Assembly (NCBI RefSeq): GCF_039769985.1
Contig: NZ_JBDNCH010000002.1
Coordinates: 620,001-684,000, forward strand
Direction: 5' to 3'
Length of the DNA: 64,000 nt
Source: Ponticoccus litoralis
Lineage (GTDB): Bacteria > Pseudomonadota > Alphaproteobacteria > Rhodobacterales > Rhodobacteraceae
The notes under the pieces are model-generated. The model made no database searches and had not been told where the DNA came from. It was given only the letters and a program-made list of their open reading frames with translations. This document shows positions 17,765 through 26,718 of this stretch, one piece after another. The translations under genes and the position numbers were made by a program. The first letter of the stretch is position 1; every line of letters begins with the position of its first letter.

Positions 17765-19059
17765 CTACTGCGAGATCGACTTGAGGTATTCAGTCACGGC
17801 GTCCAGCTCCTCTTGCTTGCGCAGCCCGGCGAAGGCCATCTTCGTACCCTTCACGTAGTCGCGCGGTTTGGCAAGAAAGGCCTGCAGCGCCTCGGCGTCC
17901 CAGACGCCGCCCATCTCGGCCATGGTGCCCGAGTACTTGAAGCCCTCGACCGCGCCGATCTCGCGCCCGAAGACGCCGTCCAGATGCGGGCCCGCGGCCT
18001 TGCCGCCGTCCGTCTTGTGGCAGGCCTGACACTTGCGGAAGACCCGCTCGCCGGTCTCGACCAGATCCATGTCCAGCGCGGCGGCCTGCGCGGGTGCCGG
18101 GTCAACCGCCTGTGCGGGCTCTGCCGCATCGGCTGCGGGGTCCGCGGCGGCCTGCTCTTCCTCCGGGGCGGCGGGGGCCGCATCGGGCGCACTGGGTCGT
18201 GCTGGCGGGCGCCTCTTCGGACTCTTCCGGGGTCACGTCCAGCACGGTGGCGCGCATGGTGATCTCGACGCTGTCCTTGCAGTCGGTCATGCAGGGTTCC
18301 GCCCGCCACTGCCCGTATTCCGTCTCGGCCCGGTCATCGACGACGAAGCCACTGGGCGTTCGGCAGTTCGAAGGCGGGCAGCGTGTCCTGATCCAGAACG
18401 AAATCGTCCTCGATCAGGTCGTTGGAATAGAGGATGTAGGCCACGATGGCATAGGTGTCGTCGACCGACAGGCTCTGCGCATTGCCGAAGGGCATCGAGC
18501 GGTGAACGTAGTCCCAGACCGTCGAGGTATAGGGCCAGAAGGAACCCACGGTCTTCAGCGGATCCTCGTCGGCCAGCGTGCCGTCACCGCCCGCCAGCTT
18601 GGGCCAGTTGTCGACCCCCTCGGCAAAAGAGCCGTGGCAGACCGCGCAGGCCTCTTCGAACAGCGGCTCGCCGGTCAGCGCGTCGCCCGATCCCTCGGGC
18701 AGGCCGGTTCCGTCGGGGCTGACGTCCAGATCCCAGGCCGCGATCTCTTCGGGCAGGGCCGCGCGGCCGATGCCAAAGCGGGTGCCCGCGGCCTCGTCCG
18801 CCTGCGCGGCGGCGACAAGCCCGCCCTCGGGGGCTGCGGCGGGCGCCTCTGCGGCGGCCTGGACAACCGGCGCCTCTGCCGGGGCCTCGGCCTTCTGCAC
18901 CGGGGCCGAGGGTTCGGGGATCGGGGCCGGCAGCGCGGTCATGCTGCGCGGGGTCGATGGCATCCCGGCCACCGTGCGGTCGGCAAAGTTGTAGGCGCCC
19001 AGAAGGGTCAGGCCAACGCCCGCCCCCACGCCCAGCATGAGATTAAGAGACTTCGACAT
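17765..19059 (-). CDS. soxD: SoxD, diheme cytochrome c subunit of sulfur dehydrogenase (frame broken twice)
   Basis: SoxD is the electron-transfer subunit of SoxCD. Discounting two inserted bases gives ~430 residues: an N-terminal hydrophobic segment (8-25), an Ala/Pro-rich linker, a first heme CAVCH (near 139-143), then a domain containing CMTDCKDSVEITM. A second Glu/Ala-rich linker leads to the C-terminal cytochrome with CQACH and TKMAFAGL. Breaks are at about 18351 and 18191. On the coding strand both read CCCAG[T]G where CCCAGG restores frame and homology. It overlaps soxC by 17 bp. The breaks match those in many other genes here, so error is more likely than loss. Confidence 0.88.
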
Positions 19060-20320
19060 TTTCGGCCTCCCCGCTGGCTTTGACGTGCCAGGTCTGGATG
19101 CAATTGTTGTGATAGATCGAGTTCAGCCCGCGCACCTCGCGCAGCTGCGCCTTGGTGGGCTGCACGTAGCCGGTTTCGTCCATGGCGCGGGATTGCAGCA
19201 GCATCTCTTCGCCGTTCCACGTGGTATCAAGGTAGAAGCGCGTCAGTGCCTTGTCCTCGCCGGGGGCCGCAAGGCGCGCGGTTTCCCAGGTCTTGCCACC
19301 GTCCTTCGAGACATCGACACGGGTGATCTTGCCATGGCCGGACCAGGCCATGCCGGTGATGACCAGCGGGCCGTGGCCATGGCTGATCGGCGCCTGCGGG
19401 CTGGGCGAGGTGATCACGGATTTGGCATCCATCACCCAGGTCCATTTGCGCGCGGTGCCGTCGGCCAGAACATCGGTGTATTTCGAGGTTTCCTCGCGGC
19501 TTTCGACGGGGCCGTCCATGACCTCGACCCGGCGCAGCCACTTGACCCACATGTTGCCTTCCCAGCCCGGCACGACGAGGCGCACAGGATAGCCGTGCTC
19601 TTTCCGCAGGGCCTCGCCGTTGGCCTTGAATGCCACCAGCACGTCGTCCATGGCCTTTTCCATCGGGATCGAGCGCCCGTTCGAAGAGGCATCCGCGCCC
19701 TCGACGTAGACCCATTTGTCCTTGAAGTCCCCGGCGGCATCCAGACCGGCCTCGGCCAGCAGGGTGCGCAGCGGCACGCCGGTGTATTCCATGTTGTGGA
19801 TCATGCCGTGGGTGAACTGCGCGCCGTTCAGCTGCGCGCCCGCCCACTCCATGCCGGTGTTCGCCGCGCATTCGAGGAAGTAGACGTGCTGCTCGCGCGG
19901 GAAGCGTTCGAGGTCGGCGTAGGTGAAGACCAGCGGCTGATCGACCAGCCCGTTGATCATCAGGCGATAGTCCTGCTTGGCCAGTTCGATGGCACCCGAG
20001 TGGTGCCGTTCGAAGGCGCAGCCCTGCGGGGTGATGGTGCCGTCCAGCGCGTGGATCGGCGTGAAGTTGATCGAGGAAATCGTGTCGGCGGTCAGCCATT
20101 CCACGTTGCGGCGGACCACGTCCTCCTCGAAGCGGATCGGCAGCCCGTAGCGCGTGGCGTCCACCCCGTCGCCAAAGCCCCGGGCCCAGGGCTGGACCTC
20201 GGTGATCAGCGGGTCCGGCCCGGCGGCGCGGGCGCCTGTGGCGGCCACGGCCCCCGCCCCCATCGCGGCGGCGCTGGTCAGGAACTGGCGGCGCGAGGGG
20301 CCTGTCTTGTCCTTGTTCAT
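19043..20320 (-). CDS. soxC: SoxC, molybdenum sulfur (sulfane) dehydrogenase subunit
   Basis: This 425-residue sulfite-oxidase-family molybdoprotein oxidises the sulfane sulfur bound to SoxY together with SoxD. It has a twin-arginine signal (SRRQFLTSAAAMGAGAVAATGARA). The molybdenum ligand Cys lies in HVYFLECAANTGM (near residue 151), with FTPIHALDG and GWEGNMWVKWLRRVEV as family motifs and a C-terminal dimerisation domain (ITGMAWSGHGKITRVDVSKDGG). An inverted repeat at 20342-20361 lies 22 bp before its start. Confidence 0.95.
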   Translation of the reverse strand: MNKDKTGPSRRQFLTSAAAMGAGAVAATGARAAGPDPLITEVQPWARGFGDGVDATRYGLPIRFEEDVVRRNVEWLTADTISSINFTPIHALDGTITPQGCAFERHHSGAIELAKQDYRLMINGLVDQPLVFTYADLERFPREQHVYFLECAANTGMEWAGAQLNGAQFTHGMIHNMEYTGVPLRTLLAEAGLDAAGDFKDKWVYVEGADASSNGRSIPMEKAMDDVLVAFKANGEALRKEHGYPVRLVVPGWEGNMWVKWLRRVEVMDGPVESREETSKYTDVLADGTARKWTWVMDAKSVITSPSPQAPISHGHGPLVITGMAWSGHGKITRVDVSKDGGKTWETARLAAPGEDKALTRFYLDTTWNGEEMLLQSRAMDETGYVQPTKAQLREVRGLNSIYHNNCIQTWHVKASGEAENVEVS

Positions 20321-20341
20321 CTGGCGTCCTTTCGCATCATG

Positions 20342-20361
20342 CCATTCATCTATGTGAATGG
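20342..20361 (-). promoter_or_regulatory. Candidate SoxR operator upstream of soxC
   Basis: CCATTCA (20342-20348) and TGAATGG (20355-20361) are perfect 7-bp arms around a 6-bp spacer in the soxB-soxC gap. The half-site ATTCA and spacing resemble two other sites upstream of soxV and soxX. Confidence 0.5.
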
Positions 20362-20389
20362 GATGGTGAAAAATGTGCGGCGGGGGCGC

Positions 20390-22087
20390 TTACGCGCCCA
20401 CCACCTCGACGGAGTTGTTCGGGTCCAGGGTCACGGTACCCTGCTTGCGGATGTGATCCTCGACCACGTCCCAGATCATCGGGCCCTCGGTGCCCTCGTT
20501 GACCGAGGCCCAGCCCGCGACGACGTAGGATTTCGCCGGGTCGATGGCCTCGCCGGTCTTCAGCAGCGTCATGTCGCTGATGCGCTCGCCCTGCGGCTTG
20601 GTCACGTCGATGCGGTAGCCCATGCCACCGACGCGCACCATGTCGCCTCCCTGCTGGTAATAGGGATCGGGGTTGAAGATGTTGTCGGCCACGTCTTCCA
20701 GAACGACCTTGAGGAACTCGCCGGTCATCTCGCTGCGATAGGCCTCGCCGTAGGACATCGAGGTGACGCCCCAGATGTCCTCGCGGGTGATCGGATCGCC
20801 CGGGATCAGGCTTGGCCCCCAGCGCACGCCGGGGCTGAGCGCGATGTCGGCCTCGCGTTCCGAGATCAGCGCGTTGCAGATCAGGTCGTCCCATGTGCCG
20901 TTGAAGTTGCCACGGCGATACAGCAGCTCTTCGGTGGTGCCGATGACTTCGGTCAGCGCGTCCATGTGGGGGGCGCGCTGTTCCTCGATCAGCTTGGTCA
21001 TCACCGGATCGGGGGCGATGACATCCGAGAAGATCGGGATCAGCTTGTGGCGGATGCCCATCATCGCCCCGTCGCGCACGTCCAGATCAACGCGGCTGAC
21101 GAACTTGCCGTTGGACCCCGAGGCCACGATGAAGGTCTGCCCCACCTGCACCGGTTCCGGCAGCGCGTCATGGGTGTGGCCCGAGAGGATCACGTCGATG
21201 CCGGTCACGACCGAGGCCATCTTCTTGTCCACGTCGAAGCCGTTGTGCGACAGGCAGACGACCAGCTCGGCGCCCGCCGCGCGGACCTCGTCGACCATGG
21301 CCTGCATGTTCTCGTCGCGGATGCCAAAGCTGTATTCCGGGAACATCCAGCGCGGGTTGGCGATGGGCATGTAGGGGAAGGCCTGCCCGATCACGGCGAT
21401 CTTCACGCCGCCGCGCTCGAAGAACTTGTAGGGCTTGAACAGCTCGGCGGGCTCGTCCCACTCGGCGTCGAAGATGTTCTGGCCAAGGGCGGCGAAGGGC
21501 AGGCCCTCCACCAGTTCCTGAACGCGGTCAGAGCCCAGCGTGAATTCCCAGTGGAAGGTCATGGCGTCGGGCTTCAGCCCGTTCATGGCATTCACCATGT
21601 CCTGCCCCTCGCTGTGGTAGCAGGTGTAAGAGCCGTGCCATGTGTCGCCGCCGTCCAGCAGCAGCGCGTCGGGGCGGTCAGCACGGATGGCGTTGACCAC
21701 CGTGGACACGCGGTCCAGCCCGCCGACGCGGCCATAGGCCTGCGCCAGCGCCGCGAAATCGCCCGAGGACAGGGCGTAGTGCGAGGGCGAGCCGTCCTCG
21801 ATGCCGTAGAGGCGGCGGAAGTCGGCGCCGGTGACATGCGGCACCTCACCCCGGTTCGGGCCGACGCCGATATTGACCGACGGCTCGCGGAAGCGGATCG
21901 GCACAAGCTGGGCGTGGATGTCGGTGACGTGGATCAGGCTGACATTGCCGTAGGTGTCGAATTGCAGAAGCTGGTCCTGCGTCAGCGCCTGCTGGGCGGC
22001 CAGACGGGACCAGCGGCCAAAACCGGAAGCGCCGTACAGCGCCGAGGCCGCCATGGACACCTGCAGGAAATCGCGTCTCGAGATCAT
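20390..22087 (-). CDS. soxB: SoxB, dimanganese sulfate thiohydrolase
   Basis: This 565-residue enzyme hydrolyses sulfate from cysteine S-thiosulfonate on SoxY. It starts at ATG 22087 (MISRRDFLQVSM), giving a twin-arginine signal. The calcineurin-like metallophosphatase fold shows HVTDIHAQL (metal ligands), DGGDTWHGSYT (catalytic region), LSHNGFDVD and SGHTHD, followed by the 5'-nucleotidase-type C-terminal domain (ADIALSPGVRWG, PSLIPGDPITREDI). The in-frame ATG at 22240 lies in the intergenic palindrome region and has no homology. Confidence 0.96.
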   Translation of the reverse strand: MISRRDFLQVSMAASALYGASGFGRWSRLAAQQALTQDQLLQFDTYGNVSLIHVTDIHAQLVPIRFREPSVNIGVGPNRGEVPHVTGADFRRLYGIEDGSPSHYALSSGDFAALAQAYGRVGGLDRVSTVVNAIRADRPDALLLDGGDTWHGSYTCYHSEGQDMVNAMNGLKPDAMTFHWEFTLGSDRVQELVEGLPFAALGQNIFDAEWDEPAELFKPYKFFERGGVKIAVIGQAFPYMPIANPRWMFPEYSFGIRDENMQAMVDEVRAAGAELVVCLSHNGFDVDKKMASVVTGIDVILSGHTHDALPEPVQVGQTFIVASGSNGKFVSRVDLDVRDGAMMGIRHKLIPIFSDVIAPDPVMTKLIEEQRAPHMDALTEVIGTTEELLYRRGNFNGTWDDLICNALISEREADIALSPGVRWGPSLIPGDPITREDIWGVTSMSYGEAYRSEMTGEFLKVVLEDVADNIFNPDPYYQQGGDMVRVGGMGYRIDVTKPQGERISDMTLLKTGEAIDPAKSYVVAGWASVNEGTEGPMIWDVVEDHIRKQGTVTLDPNNSVEVVGA

Positions 22088-22112
22088 GGGAGGGAGGCTT
22101 TCTATCTCAGGA

Positions 22113-22130
22113 CACACATGCGCATGTGTG
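22113..22130. promoter_or_regulatory. 18-bp perfect palindrome between soxA and soxB
   Basis: CACACATGCGCATGTGTG reads the same on both strands and lies 26 bp before the soxB start. It could be an operator or, as RNA, a hairpin near the soxB ribosome-binding site. Confidence 0.45.
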
Positions 22131-22150
22131 CATGGGTTTCTGTCGGGAAA

Positions 22151-22176
22151 CCCCGCGCCAGCGAACCGGCGCGGGG
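22151..22176 (-). terminator. Intercistronic hairpin after soxA
   Basis: CCCCGCGCC (22151-22159) and GGCGCGGGG (22168-22176) form a perfect 9-bp stem followed on the minus strand by TTTCCC, directly after the soxA stop. It probably affects mRNA processing or partial termination between soxA and soxB. Confidence 0.5.
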
Positions 22177-22184
22177 CACCGGGA

Positions 22185-23032
22185 TTACTGGCGGACCGCC
22201 GGGGTCTCGACGCTGAGGCCATTGCCGCGCGAGGCGACATACAGTTCCAGCGCGCGGAACTCGTCGGATCCTTCGGCGAAGGTTTCCGCCCGGGTGTCGC
22301 GGATGCAGCCCCGGAAGCGGTTGTGCTTCGAGATCAGCTTGGCCTGTTTCAGACGGTAGGTCGGGAAACCGTTGGTCTGGCCCTGCGACAGGTGATCGGC
22401 GCGGATGTAGTTGCCGTAGTTCTCTTCGTGGCAATTGGCGCAGGACAGTTCCAGCTGGCCGTACCGCGTGTAATACATCTCTTTGCCCTGCTCCCAGAAG
22501 GGGGCGGCGGGGCCGTCGATGGCCACGTTCATCGGCATGCCAAGCGACTGGTGGCCGATCAGCGACACCATGGCCTGCATCTCGCCGCCGGACCATTTCC
22601 AGGCCTCGGCCTGCATCCGGTCGGTGCGGCAGGTGTTCACGAGATCTTCCATGACCACGAGATTGCCGTCCGCGTCGACCTTCGGCATCTGCGTCGACAG
22701 GCCCTTGAAGGTGTCGACATCGCCGTGGCACGAGGCGCAGCTTTCACCGGCCTCGCCCTCGACCGTGCCCCACATGTCGATGGCCTGGTCGACGAAGATC
22801 ATCGCCGGGTTGTCGAAGGTGTCCATTTCCAGCGCACTGGGTCTCGTCGGTGCGGAAGTGCCAGCCGGACACGACCTCGTCGATCCCGGTCTCGGCCATG
22901 TGTTCGAGCCGCGGCGGTCTTCGAGACCATCTCCTGCCCGTCGATCGTCAGAACGTCGTCGTCGGCGCCACCGGCCAGGACCACGGGCGCGGCAAGCAAT
23001 GCGGCCACTGCCGTCAATGCCTTGATTTTCAT
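22185..23032 (-). CDS. soxA: SoxA, diheme cytochrome c of SoxXA (frame broken twice)
   Basis: SoxA with SoxX joins thiosulfate to the SoxY cysteine. Without two inserted bases it is ~281 residues with a signal peptide (1-20), heme sites CASCH and CANCH, and the persulfidated-Cys region FRGCIRDTRAE, so it is the diheme form. The frame slips at about 22907, where CG[A]GCCG on the plus strand replaces CGGCCG, and at about 22836, where the coding strand reads CCCAG[T]G for CCCAGG. Sequence either side is continuous SoxA. An intercistronic hairpin follows. Confidence 0.88.
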
Positions 23033-23056
23033 AGGTTATCCCTCCCTTATGGCTGA

Positions 23057-23083
23057 TCTGCCCCGCGCGGATGGCGGGGCAGA
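23057..23083 (-). terminator. Intercistronic hairpin between soxZ and soxA
   Basis: TCTGCCCCGC (23057-23066) and GCGGGGCAGA (23074-23083) make a 10-bp perfect stem in the 60-bp soxZ-soxA gap. Such hairpins often stabilise the upstream segment, here soxXYZ. Confidence 0.5.
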
Positions 23084-23092
23084 CGGCTGTTC

Positions 23093-23419
23093 CTAGACGG
23101 AGATCGGCTTCACTTCCTCGTAGACGTCGCCATCGTCGTCGTACCAGGTGAACTTGAACTCGCCGGCCTCGGGAACCGTGGCTTCGAATTCGAAGTAGGG
23201 GTTGGTCGAGATCGACGGCGCCATGACCACGTCGATCACGTTCTGCCCGTTGAAGTCACAGGTGAAGCGGTTGATGATCGAGCGCGGGATCAGGTTGCCG
23301 TCGCCGTCCTTGCGCTGGCCCGATTCCATCGGGTGAGAGATCAGCGTCTTGATCGTGATCACATCACCGGCAGAGGCCGACGAGGGAACCTTGACGCGGG
23401 GTTTAACTCCGGATGCCAT
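23093..23419 (-). CDS. soxZ: SoxZ, sulfur carrier complex subunit
   Basis: This 108-residue protein partners SoxY in the SoxYZ carrier. Family features are PRVKVPSSASAGDVITIKTLISHPMESGQRKD near the N terminus and KFTWYDDDGDVYEEVKPISV at the end. It lacks a signal peptide and is expected to be co-exported with SoxY by the Tat pathway. It lies 18 bp after soxY. Confidence 0.96.
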   Translation of the reverse strand: MASGVKPRVKVPSSASAGDVITIKTLISHPMESGQRKDGDGNLIPRSIINRFTCDFNGQNVIDVVMAPSISTNPYFEFEATVPEAGEFKFTWYDDDGDVYEEVKPISV

Positions 23420-23437
23420 ATTGTCGTACTCCTCTAC

Positions 23438-23873
23438 TCAGCCGCCGCAGCCGCCGATGGTGACCTTGACCGTTTTCGTGGCCGTGACGTAGCTGCCGTC
23501 TTCCATCTTGGCGATGGCCTGCACGTCCTGCGTTCCGGCCAGACGGATGCGGGTCGACGCCGCGCGCGACCCGGCCAGCGGGCCGAAGCGGAAGGTGCCG
23601 ACACCGGGCGTCGGGTTGCCAAGCGCGAAGATCCGCACCTCGACCGCGCCGGGCGCGTCGAAGGCGATCGGCACGGTGTTGCCGTTCTCGGCGATCTCGG
23701 GCGCGGTCAGGGTCAGGTCGCCCTCGCCCGCGCTGGCACCGGCGAGAAACTCGTCCGGCGTGCCCACCGCCTCGGCGTCCGGGTCGGCCTGTGCGAAGGC
23801 CCGCAGGGGCAGCAGCGCCGTGACGACGGCGGCGCTCCCCATGGCCGAGGGTCTCACGTCTCGTGAAGTCCAT
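23438..23873 (-). CDS. soxY: SoxY, covalent sulfur-carrier protein (one frame break near start)
   Basis: SoxY carries the sulfur chain on the Cys of its C-terminal swinging arm, here VTIGGCGG, the canonical GGCGG. The N terminus MDFTRRETL is a Tat-type signal whose frame breaks near 23847; one extra base on the coding strand (CCT[C]GG for CCTGG) reconnects it to AMGSAAVVTALLPLRAFA. Corrected length is ~144 residues. It sits 24 bp after soxX. Confidence 0.92.
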
Positions 23874-23897
23874 TTGGGTTCTCCTATGCGGTGGGTG

Positions 23898-24374
23898 TCA
23901 GCCTTCCTGCAGCGTCAGCAGGAAAGCGACAACGTCTTCGATCTGTTGTGCCGACAGGATCGGCGGAAGGTCTCCGGATGCGGCCTTGCCGGTGTAGGCA
24001 TCGCCCGGGCGGATGAAGCCCGTGGTCTTGTAGAAGGCCGGCATGACCGTGTCGGGGAAGGTCATCTTGGCATTGGCCACGATGCCGCGCAGTTCCTCGG
24101 CAGAGCGGTAACCGCCGACGCCCGAAAGCGGCGGGCCGACCTCTCCCTGAAAGGCGATGTCCGGGTACTGCTCGACCACGTGGCAGGCCACGCAGTTGCC
24201 CTGCGACCGCTGCGAGAAGACCTGCATCCCGCGTTCCGCATCGCCCGCTTCCGCGGTCAGGGGCGTCGCCACCTCTCCGTATTCGCTGTAGGATACGTCG
24301 GTCGGCGCGACGTCCTGCGCCCAGACCGCTCCGGCGGTCAGTGCCAGCGCCGCTGTCAGTGCTGTAAGCTTCAT
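23898..24374 (-). CDS. soxX: SoxX, monoheme cytochrome c of SoxXA
   Basis: This 158-residue periplasmic cytochrome has a signal peptide (1-19), one heme site CVACH (near 61-65) and a distal Met-containing segment FPDTVMPAFY. It forms the SoxXA thiosulfate-linking complex. It is the first gene of the soxXYZABCDE run and has a strong inverted repeat ~95 bp upstream. Confidence 0.95.
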   Translation of the reverse strand: MKLTALTAALALTAGAVWAQDVAPTDVSYSEYGEVATPLTAEAGDAERGMQVFSQRSQGNCVACHVVEQYPDIAFQGEVGPPLSGVGGYRSAEELRGIVANAKMTFPDTVMPAFYKTTGFIRPGDAYTGKAASGDLPPILSAQQIEDVVAFLLTLQEG

Positions 24375-24469
24375 GTTCCCTCCCTAGGCTTGCGGACCCT
24401 CGACGGGGGCCTTGGCTCGCATCGGCTGCTGCATACCGTAGAACACCGCCCCCCGGTCACGCAACAACA

Positions 24470-24487
24470 AATTCACGGATGTGAATT
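24470..24487. promoter_or_regulatory. Candidate SoxR operator in the soxW-soxX gap
   Basis: AATTCAC (24470-24476) and GTGAATT (24481-24487) form a perfect dyad with a 4-bp spacer. In related bacteria SoxR binds the soxW-soxX and soxS-soxV gaps, which supports this assignment. Confidence 0.65.
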
Positions 24488-24508
24488 ATTGAGGCCTTCG
24501 GATCGGTC

Positions 24509-25087
24509 TCAATCGGTCTTCCCGTTGTCCCGCTCCTGGATCCGTCGCGCATGATAGCGCTGGAAATCCTCGTCCCCGTCAAGCTCATAGCGCTTTTCCT
24601 GGACCCAGGTGAGCATGTCGATGGTCGTGCCCTTGCCGAAGGCGCCCGGCATCACCGCCACGGCCGCCTGCGGCGCCGTCGCCTCGGCATCCACCTCTTC
24701 GGGCAGGAACATCATCGTCGGCGTGAAAAGGATGTTCCACTTGCGCGCCATGTCCTTCTCGGACAGCGATTCCCCGTCGAAGTCGGTCACCTCGATATCC
24801 CCATGCAGGTTCAGCTGCACGACGAAGTAGTTTTCGTCGATGTAGTCCGAGACCATCGGGTCGGTGAAGACCTCCTCGTGCATCTGCCGACAGTAGATGC
24901 AGCCGCGCTGTTCGAACAGCAGGACAAGCCGCTTGCCCTCGGCATTCGCCTCGTCGAGATCCTCGCGCAGGTCCTTGAAGGTGTCGCGCATCCACGGGCT
25001 TTTGAACAGCCCGTCGTCGCCCATCTCTGCCGCCGCCAGCGGCAGGGCGATCACGGCGGCCAGCGCCGCGCCGATCCAGTGTCTCAT
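24509..25087 (-). CDS. soxW: SoxW, periplasmic thioredoxin-like protein
   Basis: This 192-residue thioredoxin-fold protein has a signal peptide (1-20) and the redox motif CIYC (near 63-66, EQRGCIYCRQMHEEVF). The cis-Pro loop is ILFTPTMMF. It is thought to carry reductant from SoxV to keep SoxY reduced. It lies 13 bp downstream of soxV. Confidence 0.93.
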   Translation of the reverse strand: MRHWIGAALAAVIALPLAAAEMGDDGLFKSPWMRDTFKDLREDLDEANAEGKRLVLLFEQRGCIYCRQMHEEVFTDPMVSDYIDENYFVVQLNLHGDIEVTDFDGESLSEKDMARKWNILFTPTMMFLPEEVDAEATAPQAAVAVMPGAFGKGTTIDMLTWVQEKRYELDGDEDFQRYHARRIQERDNGKTD

Positions 25088-25100
25088 GCCTTTCCTCCTC

Positions 25101-25838
25101 TTAACTCAGGGATGACCAAGCCGGGAAGGTCTCAAGCATCCATTGCCCGATCACGTTCACCGTATCCGTCACGATCAGGATGGCAAACACGATGAGCATG
25201 GCGCCCATCACCTTCTCGACATATTGCAGCTTGTCGCGGTGGCGCGCCGTCCAGCGCAGGAAGGGGCCGGAGAACAGCGCCGCGACAACGAAGGGCGCGG
25301 TCATGCCGATGCCGTAGACCAGCAGCAGAAGCCCGCCGCGCCAGATGTCGCCCATGCCGCTGGCGATCATCAGGATCGAGGCCAGCGCCGGGCCCACGCA
25401 GGGCGTCCAGCCAAAGCCGAAGGCAAGGCCCATCAGATAGGCGCCCAGGGCGGTCGTCGGCTCTGCCTTGCTCTCCAGCTTGGCCTCCCGGTAGAGGAAC
25501 CCGATGCGGATGACGCCAAGGAAATGCAGGCCGAAGACCGTCAGGATCGCCGCCGCGACCCATTGCAGCTCGTCCATCCAGGTGGCGAAGGCCTGCCCGA
25601 CCGCCGTCGCGCCCATGCCCAGCAGCACGAAGATCGTCGTCACCCCCGCGGCAAAGAACAGCGCCGAGAGAATCAGCCGCCGCTGGGCGCCCGGCGCGAT
25701 GCCCTCGTCCGCGCGCAGTTCCGACATCGAGATCCCGGCCATGTAGCACAGGTAAAAGGGCACCATCGGCAGGATGCAGGGCGTAAAAAAGCTGAGAAGT
25801 CCGGCAATGGCCGCACCTGCGAAGGAAATATCGAGCAA
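25101..25838 (-). CDS. soxV: SoxV, CcdA-family thiol electron transporter
   Basis: This 245-residue protein has six predicted membrane helices. The paired redox cysteines lie in FFTPCILPMVPFY (near residue 20) and FGWTPCVGPALAS (near 147), the CcdA signature. It moves electrons from cytoplasmic thioredoxin to SoxW and SoxS. It is divergent from soxS, with a candidate SoxR site between. Confidence 0.95.
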   Translation of the reverse strand: MLDISFAGAAIAGLLSFFTPCILPMVPFYLCYMAGISMSELRADEGIAPGAQRRLILSALFFAAGVTTIFVLLGMGATAVGQAFATWMDELQWVAAAILTVFGLHFLGVIRIGFLYREAKLESKAEPTTALGAYLMGLAFGFGWTPCVGPALASILMIASGMGDIWRGGLLLLVYGIGMTAPFVVAALFSGPFLRWTARHRDKLQYVEKVMGAMLIVFAILIVTDTVNVIGQWMLETFPAWSSLS

Positions 25839-25858
25839 GGGGGGCGCCTTTCCTTGTA

Positions 25859-25872
25859 GAATTCACATATTC
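25859..25872. promoter_or_regulatory. Candidate SoxR operator in the soxS-soxV gap
   Basis: GAAT (25859-25862) and ATTC (25869-25872) flank a 6-bp spacer, and the left half AATTCACATAT closely matches AATTCACGGAT upstream of soxX. The gap is only 75 bp, so binding would cover both divergent promoters. Confidence 0.5.
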
Positions 25873-25913
25873 AGATTAAGTAGTTCGAGGACAGAACGTC
25901 AATCGGTGTTGCG

Positions 25914-26294
25914 ATGAAGTTGATCCCGTCCGTCTGCGGTGCCCTCGCGGCTGCCTGGCTGGCCCTGCCCGCCTTGGCTGGTGACCTGCGCCTGGTGATG
26001 GTCGAGCAAGCCGGATGCGCCTATTGCGCCGCCTGGGACGACGAGATCGCCCCCGCCTACCCCAAGACCGCCGAGGGCCGCTTTGCGCCGCTGGTCCGGG
26101 CCGACCTGCACAGGGGCCCGCCCGAGGGCGTGACCTATGCCCGCCCGGTGCTGTTCACGCCCACCTTCATCCTCGTCGACGACGACGGCACAGAGATCGC
26201 GCGGATGGAAGGCTATGTCGGTCAGGATTTCTTCTGGCCCGTCTACTCGAAACTGCTTCAGGACAAGACCGATTATGACCCAGCAACGCATTGA
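25914..26294 (+). CDS. soxS: SoxS, periplasmic thioredoxin-like regulator protein
   Basis: This 126-residue protein has a signal peptide (1-22, ending LPALAG) and redox motif CAYC (near 35-38). It has the LFTPTFILVDDDG cis-Pro loop. In Paracoccus SoxS reactivates the SoxYZ carrier thiol. It overlaps soxR by 20 bp and is transcribed away from soxV. Confidence 0.9.
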   Translation: MKLIPSVCGALAAAWLALPALAGDLRLVMVEQAGCAYCAAWDDEIAPAYPKTAEGRFAPLVRADLHRGPPEGVTYARPVLFTPTFILVDDDGTEIARMEGYVGQDFFWPVYSKLLQDKTDYDPATH

Positions 26295-26646
26295 CGAGGC
26301 CGCTGCGAAGACCTCGCTTCCGGTTCTCGACAAGGACCTGAGCGATGCGGAACTCGACGTGATCGTGGACAAGGCGACCCGCGCCTCGGCCTTCCTGAAG
26401 GCCATCAGCCACGAAGGGCGGCTGATGATCCTGTGCCACCTCGTCTCGGGCGAAAAATCGGTGACGGAACTCGAAGAGCTGCTGTCCGCCCGGCAGGCCG
26501 CCGTCAGCCAGCAGCTGTCGCGCCTGCGGCTGGAAGGGCTGGTCGTGCCCCGCCGCGAGGGCAAGGCGATCTACTACCGCCTCGCCGACGACAAGCCGCG
26601 CAAGATGCTGGAATGCGTCTACGAGTTGTTCTGCAAGGACGATTGA
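26275..26646 (+). CDS. soxR: SoxR, ArsR-family repressor of sox genes
   Basis: This 123-residue winged-helix regulator has ISHEGRLMILCHLVSGEKSVTELEELL and the recognition helix SARQAAVSQQLSRLRLEGLVV. Cysteines in LCHLV and MLECVYELFC fit the persulfide-sensing ArsR/BigR type. It probably binds the ATTCAC-type inverted repeats in the sox gaps and releases them when reactive sulfur is present, which follows from SoxR/BigR knowledge, not from this sequence alone. Confidence 0.93.
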   Translation: MTQQRIDEAAAKTSLPVLDKDLSDAELDVIVDKATRASAFLKAISHEGRLMILCHLVSGEKSVTELEELLSARQAAVSQQLSRLRLEGLVVPRREGKAIYYRLADDKPRKMLECVYELFCKDD

Positions 26647-26718
26647 TCGCGACGCTTGCTGAAAGCGGAATGCGTCGACATAGTCCGGTTGCGGCGTCTG
26701 TCAGGAGGAGGGCACGGC

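Noticed and set aside
19037..22216. A ~1059-residue open frame antisense to soxC and soxB
   Set aside because: High third-position GC in the real genes leaves long open antisense frames. The translation is Arg/His/Gly-rich without domains, and the sox proteins are unmistakable.
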